Shown one piece after another: positions 22,341-29,831 of a stretch of DNA of 37,676 bases (position 1 is the stretch's first letter; each line of letters starts with the position of its first letter). The DNA lies in contig CAXYYS010000018.1 of assembly GCA_964293585.1 (NCBI GenBank), forward strand, positions 1 to 37,676, given 5' to 3'. The notes under the pieces are model-generated. The model saw only the letters and a list, made by a program, of their open reading frames with translations, was not told the origin of the DNA and searched no databases. Origin of the DNA: JAKVKY01 sp964293585. GTDB taxonomy: Bacteria; Bacillota; Negativicutes; Acidaminococcales; Acidaminococcaceae. Position numbers and translations under genes: made by a program.

Positions 22341-25138
22341 AAACAAACTTGGAAGAAGAACAAAAATTACAGTTAAAAGTTTATGGAGCGGCCCTGGAAA
22401 TGGCCCACCTGATGGTCTGGGAGTTTAATATCCCGGAGCGTACTGTTACTGCCTGGAGCGATACCCTGAATAGAAATTATAAGGGTTTTCCCGGGAAGGT
22501 TTTTACGGGGGTGCCGGAATCCTTGTTTGCCTATATGCCTGATGCGGCAGAACGGGCTAAACTGCAAAAGACATATGAAACTGTTTGCAAGGGGATACCT
22601 GCCGGTTGCGAGGTCTGGCATCTGAACGGCCCGGACGGGGAACTGGTGTGTGACCGTCTTTATTACAGCACCATCATTAAAAAGGACGGCCAGGTTTTAA
22701 AAGCTTACGGCGTTACTCAGGATATCACGGATACCAAACGGGCAGAGCAATACTATGAACAGATGATTAATGATTTCCTGGTGGTGAACCCCACTTTTTT
22801 GTGCGCCTTTCATCTTAACTTAACGCAAGATCGGTGCAGCGTCGGCCACGGTGCTTCCGAATCCAATATCAAGGAACTGCAGTCGGATAGCGCCAGCGGT
22901 TTATTTAAAAATATTGCCGCCCGGATTACGGACGAAGAAGAATGCCGGCATTTTTTACAAACATATAACTGCCAGAAACTGCAGGAGCTTTACCAGCAGG
23001 GACATATCAAAGTGTCCCAGGATTATTTCCGTACCGAGGTTGGCAATGAGGGCGGGCACTGGGTGACTACCTACATGAAGATATTTAAAAATCCTGCCAA
23101 TGGAGATATTGAAGCGACTATTTATACAGTCAACACGGACGCCCGCATCAAGGAAGAAAAAACCGTGGCGCGTCTGGTAGACGAGGATCATGACTGTATC
23201 GGTCTTATCAATACGTGGGACTGGTATGTTAAATTTACCCATATCAGGTCCGGGATAAACTATAAACGCTGGTCGGAAAGCCACAACTACGATGAAGATG
23301 CGCAGGCAGCAGCGGCGATGATCGTAAGTGAAAAAGACCGGCAGGAATTTTTGCGCCGGAATAAAAAAGACTATATCCTAAACGCTTTGCAACAAAAACG
23401 GGTGCTGGAAATTCCGTATCTGATTAATTCTTCAGATGGTACCTTGCGCAAGAAAGTCTTGAAGTATCGTTATCTGGATGAAAAAAGGAATACGGTCCTG
23501 TTTACGGTTAGCGATGTGACGGCTGCCTTTAAACAGGAACAACTGAACACCCAGCGCCTGGAAGTAGCATTAACAGCAGCTAAGCAAGCCAGCAGTGCCA
23601 AGAGCGATTTCCTCTCCCGCATGAGCCACGAGATCCGTACGCCGATGAACGCCATCATCGGTATGGATACCATTGCCGCCCAGTCTATCGGTAACGACGA
23701 ACAAGTTTCGGACTGTATCAGCAAAATTGGCTTGTCGGCCCGTTACCTGCTCAGCCTGATTAACGATATCCTGGACATGAGCCGGATTGAAAGCGGCAAG
23801 ATGCTGCTGAAGAATGAAAAATTTCTGTTCAGCGATTTTATTACCGGCATCAATACCATGATTTATAACCAGACTGTGCGCAAGGGGCTGGATTACGAGT
23901 GCATCGTGTCGCCACAGCTGGACGAATATTATCTGGGCGACGCCATGAAACTGCAGCAGGTTTTGCTTAATGTGCTGGGTAACGCCGTCAAGTTTACGGA
24001 TAAGGGAAAGGTTTCCCTGGAAATCCATCCCGTTTCCCAGAAAGGCAAGTTGACCCGGGTACGGTTTATCGTTAATGATACGGGCCGTGGTATCAAGGAA
24101 GAATTTTTGTCCAAGATTTTTGACGCTTTTGAGCAGGGCGATAATACCACTACTACTGTCTTTGGCGGTACGGGTCTGGGCCTGGCCATCAGCAAGAACC
24201 TGGTGGATATGATGGGCGGGACCATTAAGGTGCGCAGTATCGTCGGCATCGGCAGTGAGTTTACTATCGAAGTGCCGCTGACGGTGGACGAAAGCAGCAT
24301 GCCGCTCCACCATACCAAGGATGTGAACTTTGCCAAACTGCATGCCCTGGTGGTAGATGATGATATTATCATTTGCGAGCAGGCCAGCAGTATCTTAAAA
24401 GATATCGGCATGAGCGGCGAATGGGTGACCAGCGGCCGGGAAGCCGTGGAAAAAGTTACGGCTAAATGCGGCCAGGCTTTTTATTACGATTTCATCCTTA
24501 TCGACTGGAAGATGCCGGATATGGATGGCATTGAGACTACCAGGCAGATTCGCAAGATTGTCGGACCGGATGTGACGATCATCATCATCTCGGCCTACGA
24601 CTGGGAAGCTATTGAAAGCGACGCCCGGGCGGCAGGAGCCAATCTTTTAATCAGCAAACCGCTCTTTAAGGCCACGCTGATTTCGGCGTTTAAGAGGGCT
24701 AAAGGCATGGAGGCGGCGGAGAAAGAAAACAAGGTGGAAATTGATTTTTCCGGCAAACGGGTGCTGGTAGCGGAAGACAATGCCATCAATGCGGAGATTG
24801 CCAAAAAACTGCTGGAAGGCCGGCACTTTACCGTGGAAGTAGCGCCTAACGGCCTCAAGGCCATGGAAATGTTTGTTAAAAATCCGGTGCATTATTACGA
24901 TGTCATCCTGATGGATGTGCGTATGCCGGTCATGGACGGACTGCAAGCCACCTCGAATATCCGGCGCTGGGACAAGGAAGATGCCAGGACGATTCCCATC
25001 GTGGCCATGACGGCCAACGCTTTTGACGAAGACGTGGAAAAGAGCAGGGCGGCAGGCATGAATGCCCATCTGTCCAAGCCTATCGAACCGGAACTTTTGT
25101 ACCGCACCTTGTACCGGATTATTTACGAAGAGGATTAA
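22337..25138 (+). CDS. Soluble hybrid sensor histidine kinase with two receivers
   Basis: The 933-residue protein has no membrane helices. Residues about 20-135 and 280-400 look like PAS-type sensor domains with linkers. HisKA contains H431 in SHEIRTPMNAIIG. HATPase_c runs about 535-650 with NAVKFTDKG, DTGRGI and GGTGLGLAI. Receiver 1 (about 668-785) has phospho-acceptor Asp723 in LIDWKMPDMDG, and receiver 2 (about 807-930) has Asp860 in LMDVRMPVMDG. No Hpt domain or DNA-binding output is attached, so a separate Hpt protein or regulator must take the phosphate on. It overlaps the LUD gene by 4 nt. Confidence 0.93.
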   Translation: MKTNLEEEQKLQLKVYGAALEMAHLMVWEFNIPERTVTAWSDTLNRNYKGFPGKVFTGVPESLFAYMPDAAERAKLQKTYETVCKGIPAGCEVWHLNGPDGELVCDRLYYSTIIKKDGQVLKAYGVTQDITDTKRAEQYYEQMINDFLVVNPTFLCAFHLNLTQDRCSVGHGASESNIKELQSDSASGLFKNIAARITDEEECRHFLQTYNCQKLQELYQQGHIKVSQDYFRTEVGNEGGHWVTTYMKIFKNPANGDIEATIYTVNTDARIKEEKTVARLVDEDHDCIGLINTWDWYVKFTHIRSGINYKRWSESHNYDEDAQAAAAMIVSEKDRQEFLRRNKKDYILNALQQKRVLEIPYLINSSDGTLRKKVLKYRYLDEKRNTVLFTVSDVTAAFKQEQLNTQRLEVALTAAKQASSAKSDFLSRMSHEIRTPMNAIIGMDTIAAQSIGNDEQVSDCISKIGLSARYLLSLINDILDMSRIESGKMLLKNEKFLFSDFITGINTMIYNQTVRKGLDYECIVSPQLDEYYLGDAMKLQQVLLNVLGNAVKFTDKGKVSLEIHPVSQKGKLTRVRFIVNDTGRGIKEEFLSKIFDAFEQGDNTTTTVFGGTGLGLAISKNLVDMMGGTIKVRSIVGIGSEFTIEVPLTVDESSMPLHHTKDVNFAKLHALVVDDDIIICEQASSILKDIGMSGEWVTSGREAVEKVTAKCGQAFYYDFILIDWKMPDMDGIETTRQIRKIVGPDVTIIIISAYDWEAIESDARAAGANLLISKPLFKATLISAFKRAKGMEAAEKENKVEIDFSGKRVLVAEDNAINAEIAKKLLEGRHFTVEVAPNGLKAMEMFVKNPVHYYDVILMDVRMPVMDGLQATSNIRRWDKEDARTIPIVAMTANAFDEDVEKSRAAGMNAHLSKPIEPELLYRTLYRIIYEED

Positions 25139-25170
25139 TAAATTAGGACCAATATTTTTGGGGATTTAAT

Positions 25171-25854
25171 ATGAATGAACGAGCAATTAAAACTGCCCTG
25201 GCGGCTCAGCTTAGCTTTTGGCCCCGGCTGACAGAACAGGAACGGCAATTTTTATGCGCCCATACGGCGCCGGTCAGTTATGCCCGGGGACAGATCCTGC
25301 ATAACGGCGGTGCTGATTGTACCGGTGTCCTGCTGGTGCAAAAGGGGCAGCTCCGGACTTATATCCTGTCGGACGAAGGCCGGGAGATTACCTTATACCG
25401 GCTGGGAGTCGGAGAAATTTGTATCTTGTCTGCTTCCTGCGTGCTGGATGCCATCGCCTTTGACGTTTTCATCGCGGCGGAGGAAGATACGGAAGTACTG
25501 CTGCTGAATCAGGCGGCGTTCAAAAAATTGACCGGGGAAAATATTTATGCCCGCTGCTTTGGCTACGAGCTGTCCACCACCCGTTTTTCGGAAGTGATGT
25601 GGACCCTGCAGCAGATTTTATTCTGGGGCGTAGATCAAAGACTGGCTTTGTTTTTGTGGCAGGAAAGACAAAAGCTGCAGCAGGATACACTGCAGCTGAC
25701 GCAGGAACAAATAGCACGGGATATCGGCAGTGCCCGGGAAGTCGTTTCCCGCATGCTAAAATATTTTGCCCGGGAAGGCATCGTACAATTATCCCGGGGT
25801 GGAATTAAAATTTTAGATGCCGGAAAATTGCAGGCGCTGTTGCCGAAGAATTAA
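25171..25854 (+). CDS. Crp/Fnr-family transcriptional regulator
   Basis: This 227-residue protein has an N-terminal cyclic-nucleotide-binding-like beta-roll (about 15-130), a long dimer helix, and a C-terminal winged HTH (about 170-215; LTQEQIARDIGSAREVVSRMLK). Cys residues are few and scattered (C30, C50, C89 and C93-like positions) and do not form the N-terminal 4Fe-4S set of FNR, so the effector is unknown. GGGG at 25158-25162 is the only ribosome-site candidate. It is convergent with a NapH-like 4Fe-4S protein 14 nt away, whose promoter carries a Crp/Fnr-type palindrome that this protein may bind (inference). Confidence 0.85.
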   Translation: MNERAIKTALAAQLSFWPRLTEQERQFLCAHTAPVSYARGQILHNGGADCTGVLLVQKGQLRTYILSDEGREITLYRLGVGEICILSASCVLDAIAFDVFIAAEEDTEVLLLNQAAFKKLTGENIYARCFGYELSTTRFSEVMWTLQQILFWGVDQRLALFLWQERQKLQQDTLQLTQEQIARDIGSAREVVSRMLKYFAREGIVQLSRGGIKILDAGKLQALLPKN

Positions 25855-25868
25855 GCCGGAGAGAAAAC

Positions 25869-26435
25869 TTATCTGGCTTTGGCCTGGCAGATTAGTTGCG
25901 TCATGGTGCCCATGGGACAGAAGGCGCACCAGGAACGGGGACGATACAGCAGCATGACGATAAGCCCTACCAGGGTAGAAGTCAGCATAACGCTGTAAAA
26001 GCCAAAGGCGAACTGAGCCGCCCAGCCGCTAACGGGAATCGTATAAGCCCATTCCCAGGGCAGACGCAGACTCCAGAGTAAAGTTACGACCTGCTGTAAG
26101 TCACGGGCGCCGGCAAAAACTAAATAGGTCACGTGCAGCATGTTCAGGAACATGAGCATAAAGAAAGTTAAAAAGCCATAACGGAACCAGCGGCTATGCA
26201 GCCACGTCGGCATGATCTTGTTCCGGGAAAAGCCGAATTGTTTGCCCAGCAGGTAAAAAAGCTGGCCCCGGCCGCAGTAATTGCGGCAGTAACTTTTACT
26301 GCCCCACACCGAGGCAATAAAGAGCGGGATAAAAAAGCACAGCAGCCCGACCCAGGCAAAAAGAATATTCACAAAGCCCATGAGCAGATAAAAAGCGGAC
26401 CAGATCCATAAATAGTTATACCAATGTTTTTTCAT
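25869..26435 (-). CDS. NapH-like 4Fe-4S membrane protein
   Basis: This 188-residue polytopic protein has about five hydrophobic segments and two Cys motifs at membrane boundaries: YCRNYCGRG (Cys50, Cys54) and WCAFCPMG (Cys170, Cys173), with Cys183 nearby. The second resembles the CxxCP motif of NapH/NosR/CcoG-type electron-transfer proteins, but two full 4Cys ferredoxin motifs are not present. It may pass electrons between the quinone pool and a partner, or act with the nearby Crp/Fnr protein. ATG 26435 is chosen over GTG 26444 because AAAGGTAGG lies about 8 nt upstream. Confidence 0.7.
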   Translation of the reverse strand: MKKHWYNYLWIWSAFYLLMGFVNILFAWVGLLCFFIPLFIASVWGSKSYCRNYCGRGQLFYLLGKQFGFSRNKIMPTWLHSRWFRYGFLTFFMLMFLNMLHVTYLVFAGARDLQQVVTLLWSLRLPWEWAYTIPVSGWAAQFAFGFYSVMLTSTLVGLIVMLLYRPRSWCAFCPMGTMTQLICQAKAR

Positions 26436-26472
26436 CAACAGCACCTACCTTTGTTGAGGGTAAGTTTAACAA

Positions 26473-26504
26473 AAAAATTTATAATTGTCTGTGACCAAGT
26501 CACA
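26473..26504 (-). promoter_or_regulatory. Promoter with Crp/Fnr-type palindrome
   Basis: The perfect inverted repeat TGTGAC-CAA-GTCACA lies at 26490-26504. On the minus strand it overlaps a candidate -35 TTGTGA, which stands 16 nt upstream of TATAAA. Half-sites TGTGA and TCACA are typical of the Crp/Fnr family, but the spacer is 5 nt and not the usual 6. An overlap with the -35 suggests repression. Confidence 0.55.
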
Positions 26505-26505
26505 A

Positions 26506-26542
26506 AGTAAAAACAGGCTCCGGAAAAATTTTCCGGGGCCTG
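26506..26542 (-). terminator. Terminator of the diguanylate cyclase gene
   Basis: CAGGC.TCCGGAAAA pairs with TTTTCCGG.GCCTG and is followed on the minus strand by TTTTTA. It lies between the GGDEF gene and the downstream palindrome. Confidence 0.75.
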
Positions 26543-26613
26543 AAGTTTTATCGGGAAAGTTCTTTTCATAAATGAATTTGGGCGCGGCGCCTATTTTTAG
26601 GGAAATAAAAATT

Positions 26614-28107
26614 TTAGTCTTGCAACGGAGTTCCATCTACGTTCTCGTAATGGTAAAAGCTGTAACAGTTGCGTCCGGAATTTTTGGCCAGGTACAAAGC
26701 CTTGTCCGCTTCCTTATAGAAGTCGTCAAAAGTTTTTTGGCCGTGGTAACTGGCAATGCCGATACTGCAAGAAATATTTTTACCGTCCGGCAGGCGGATT
26801 TCCCGAAGATTTTCCACCAGGGCTGCCGCAATACGTTGCAACCGAACCTGGGTGCATTTTCCAGCCAGGTAGAAACCAAATTCATCGCCGCCCATACGCC
26901 CCAGGATATCGTGATGCCGGGAAGACAATTTTAAAATATCGGCAACCTGGATTAAAATTCGATCGCCTTGGGGATGACCGTATGTGTCATTGACCTCTTT
27001 AAAATTATCCACATCCAGCATGATAAAAGTACCCTGGCTTTGCGGCGTGTCCGATTCTGCCAGCAGGGCGTTAACAAATTTTTCCAAAGCATCTTTGTTC
27101 AGGATACCGGTGAGGGCATCCTGGTGGGAATTTTTGATGGCAATCTCGGTATTGTTATAAAAATAGAAGATGACCACGGTGATTAAAAAACAGGCGGCAA
27201 TCATGCCTGCGATAAATTGCAGGTACCAGCCGTTAACAGCTCTCATCATCTCGGGTGTCATGGTCAGATTGTACTTGCCTATCAGCATCAGCATCCGTCC
27301 GGTAAAGTGGCGGGCAAAACCCGTGGCGATAAAGCAGGTCAGGATCATAAAGACCAGGATGCCGACGCTGCGCTTGTTCCTGAATAAATGCTGCACGTTG
27401 AAAAAAGCCTGAGATAAGTTGCTGCCGATATTATAGTGCTTGTTAGCATAATAGGATGCTAGAACCAGAAAACAGCTGAGCCCGTAAAAGAAAAAGTGCC
27501 GTGGGGTAAGCATGTTAACGAAAGTATTGATACCGGTTAAACCCAGCTGCGGAAAAAAGAAACCCATGGCCGTAAGTACAAAAAAGGAATGCAGGGTACA
27601 AGCCAGGATAGTTCCTAAAATAAGACTTAGCCATAAGGGCCGCATCTTTTTTACCTGTTCAAAGATATAACCGGAACAATAACCAAACAAGCCCCGCATA
27701 CCGATACCCATCACGATAGTGCCGAAAGGATTACCGCTGGTAAAAATACTAAAGGTAATATCGCCGGGAGTAAAAGAGGCGTTAGAAGCTTTGATGATGG
27801 TCAGCAGTCCGAAATAGAGACCCAAAGCCGTGCCTTGCCGGCGGCCAAAGAATAAACTTGCCAGCAGCACCGGGATATGTAAGGTGGTGGTAGAAATATT
27901 GCCCACGTTGATGAGCCCGTATACAGAAAAGGCCAGCACGGTTTCAATGGCTGCCAGAATGAAAAAATAGAAAAGCTGCAGCCGCAAAGGCAGTTGTATT
28001 TCTACCTGGTCCAGGGGCGTTAGACGACGCACCGGCGGCAGGGTAGTAGTTTTTATTTGTCTGGTTGCGGGGGCGTGCTGCCACATTTTGGATTCGTCAG
28101 TAGCCAT
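26614..28107 (-). CDS. Membrane diguanylate cyclase with ECF-S-like sensor domain
   Basis: The 497-residue protein has a short cytoplasmic N-terminus, then several helices (about 44-225) whose 'STTTLHIPVLLASLFFGRRQGTALGLYFGL'-type sequence looks like the substrate-binding S component of ECF vitamin transporters. Two more helices follow (about 247-263 and 297-318). The GGDEF domain has its active site GGDEF at 406-410 and an intact I-site RHHD at 397-400, so it should make c-di-GMP and be product-inhibited. A ligand such as a vitamin may be sensed, but this is inference from the domain layout. The start has only AAAGG 10 nt upstream. Confidence 0.88.
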   Translation of the reverse strand: MATDESKMWQHAPATRQIKTTTLPPVRRLTPLDQVEIQLPLRLQLFYFFILAAIETVLAFSVYGLINVGNISTTTLHIPVLLASLFFGRRQGTALGLYFGLLTIIKASNASFTPGDITFSIFTSGNPFGTIVMGIGMRGLFGYCSGYIFEQVKKMRPLWLSLILGTILACTLHSFFVLTAMGFFFPQLGLTGINTFVNMLTPRHFFFYGLSCFLVLASYYANKHYNIGSNLSQAFFNVQHLFRNKRSVGILVFMILTCFIATGFARHFTGRMLMLIGKYNLTMTPEMMRAVNGWYLQFIAGMIAACFLITVVIFYFYNNTEIAIKNSHQDALTGILNKDALEKFVNALLAESDTPQSQGTFIMLDVDNFKEVNDTYGHPQGDRILIQVADILKLSSRHHDILGRMGGDEFGFYLAGKCTQVRLQRIAAALVENLREIRLPDGKNISCSIGIASYHGQKTFDDFYKEADKALYLAKNSGRNCYSFYHYENVDGTPLQD

Positions 28108-28210
28108 CTTGTTGAACCTTTCCCTACGTAAACCTAAATAAAATGATACTAATTATAAGTGAAAACTGCCTAAATTACCAGTATGAAATTTTACTTACCA
28201 GCAGGAACTT

Positions 28211-29185
28211 TTAAAAACGAGCGAACACAAATTTACCGGAAGGACTGAGATTGCTGTCCGCCCAACCGCCGTTAGGATCAGCACCCGGATTTAAAGCGGC
28301 CGACGACTCGGCCTTGTCGCATAAGGACCAGTTGCACCAGCTTAAATTGCGGGCGGCTAAAAAATTCAGCCACTGGCTGGCGTTGTCCAAAAAGACACCG
28401 CCGTTGCCATCAGCGGCGCTGGTACCCCATTCACTGATAAAGATGGCGGCGCCACGGGAACGGGCTGTATCAATCTTATCCTGCAGCCACTTGCCGTGGG
28501 TGCCGGCATAAAAATGACAAGTGTACATGATATTGTCAAAGGGCAGCGGATCCTGGGCGGCGATATCCACATCCTGGCTCCAGGTGGTGCTGCCCACCAG
28601 GATTACGGATTGGGGCGCGCTGGCCCGGATGGCGGGAATGACCGCCAGGGCATAAGGTTTAACATCATTACTCCAGGAAATATTGCCGTTAGGTTCATTG
28701 CAGATTTCGTACAAGACGCCGGGGTTGCTGCCAAAACGGCGGGCAGCCTCCTTGAAAAAGTTTACGGCTTCCTGCTGGTGCGTACGGGGATTGCCGTCAT
28801 GCAGGATATGCCAGTCGATGATGACATATAAATTTTGGGCCAGGGCGGCATCGGCCGCGCTAAAAACTTTTTCCTTCAGGCCGGCGTTGCTCAGATAACC
28901 GCCTTCGTCCGTATACATGGCCAGACGGATCACATTGGCGCCGCGTTTTTTTAAATCTGTGAATGCGCCGGCGTTGGCAAACTGTCCAAACCATTGCAGA
29001 CCGTGGGTACTCATACCGTGCAAGACGACGGACTGATTATTCGTACCTACCAGATTAGTACCTGCCACATGCAGGGCGTCTAAAGTTGGCGCCGCGGTAG
29101 CTTTGCCACAACCGCTTAAAATTGTTAATCCCGCCGTTAGCAGGGCCGCTACAAAGAAAAGTTTAAAATTACTATGCGTGAACAT
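28211..29185 (-). CDS. GH5-family glycoside hydrolase lipoprotein
   Basis: This 324-residue exported lipoprotein has the lipobox LSGC (lipidated Cys26) after a long signal peptide. The cellulase-type GH5 barrel shows the acid/base Glu164 in ICNEPNG, the nucleophile Glu252 in ISEWGTS, and the supporting DWHILHDG and HGMSTHGLQW segments. It most resembles endo-beta-1,4-glucanases, but the substrate (beta-glucan, mannan or other) cannot be set from sequence. AGGAGG lies 10 nt before the ATG. No other carbohydrate genes are near. The coding style looks like that of its neighbours. Confidence 0.9.
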   Translation of the reverse strand: MFTHSNFKLFFVAALLTAGLTILSGCGKATAAPTLDALHVAGTNLVGTNNQSVVLHGMSTHGLQWFGQFANAGAFTDLKKRGANVIRLAMYTDEGGYLSNAGLKEKVFSAADAALAQNLYVIIDWHILHDGNPRTHQQEAVNFFKEAARRFGSNPGVLYEICNEPNGNISWSNDVKPYALAVIPAIRASAPQSVILVGSTTWSQDVDIAAQDPLPFDNIMYTCHFYAGTHGKWLQDKIDTARSRGAAIFISEWGTSAADGNGGVFLDNASQWLNFLAARNLSWCNWSLCDKAESSAALNPGADPNGGWADSNLSPSGKFVFARF

Positions 29186-29277
29186 GAATCATACGCCTCC
29201 TATGTATACGTTAATTGTAGCACGTTTAACATACTTCGGCTTAAATTTCCCAAAACTTTTACTTGTGATAAATAAAA

Positions 29278-29302
29278 AACCTGTTCCTCAGAACAGGTTT
29301 AA
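29278..29302 (-). terminator. Terminator of the tRNA cluster
   Basis: Perfect 9-bp arms AACCTGTTC/GAACAGGTT with a 4-nt loop are followed on the minus strand by a T-run. Confidence 0.8.
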
Positions 29303-29312
29303 AAATTAAAAC

Positions 29313-29388
29313 TGGTGCCTCAGCGCAGAATCGAACTGCGGACACAAGGATTTTCAGTCCTTTGCTCTACCAACTGAGCTACCGAGGC
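29313..29388 (-). tRNA. tRNA-Phe (anticodon GAA)
   Basis: This is a complete 76-nt tRNA with encoded CCA. The acceptor stem GCCTCGG pairs with CTGAGGC and is followed by discriminator A. The anticodon stem-loop reads GGACTGAAAATCC, giving GAA. Confidence 0.95.
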
Positions 29389-29460
29389 AGGTTATATATG
29401 ACATACTAAAATAAAAACGGACGCCCTCAAGGACGCCGGCGGTGTTTTAGGCAAAAAAAA

Positions 29461-29536
29461 TGGTGGGCGCTAACGGGTTCGAACCGCTGACATTCTGCTT
29501 GTAGGGCAGACGCTCTCCCAGCTGAGCTAAGCGCCC
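29461..29536 (-). tRNA. tRNA-Val (anticodon TAC)
   Basis: This is a complete 76-nt tRNA with encoded CCA. Acceptor arms GGGCGCT and AGCGCCC pair, followed by discriminator A. The anticodon loop CCTACAA gives TAC. Confidence 0.95.
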
Positions 29537-29539
29537 ACA

Positions 29540-29615
29540 TGGTGATCCGCCGGAGGATCGAACTCCGGACACCCTGATTAAGAGTCAGGTGCTCTACCAG
29601 CTGAGCTAGCGGACC
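29540..29615 (-). tRNA. tRNA-Lys (anticodon CTT)
   Basis: This is a complete 76-nt tRNA with encoded CCA. Acceptor arms GGTCCGC and GCGGATC pair with one G-U. The anticodon loop CTCTTAA gives CTT, which reads AAG. It is first in the cluster and only 3 nt separate it from tRNA-Val. Confidence 0.95.
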
Positions 29616-29634
29616 AAATTCATGTTGCTCATAT

Positions 29635-29663
29635 ATCTTACAAAAAAATGCTATGTTTGTCAA
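29635..29663 (-). promoter_or_regulatory. Promoter of the tRNA cluster
   Basis: On the minus strand TTGACA (29663-29658), a 17-nt spacer and TAAGAT (29640-29635) form a near-consensus promoter 20 nt before tRNA-Lys. Confidence 0.85.
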
Positions 29664-29831
29664 GGAAATTTTTAAGAGGATGCCGTACAGAAAAAACGTG
29701 AGGGGAATAAGGAAATTTTATAATATAAACCGGAGTATTTATTTAAAAATCTTTTCCTAAATTTTAGCAAGTGTGATATAATAATTCCACTTATAGTAAA
29801 ATGTAGGAAAGTAGCATGGAGGAGCGTAGTT

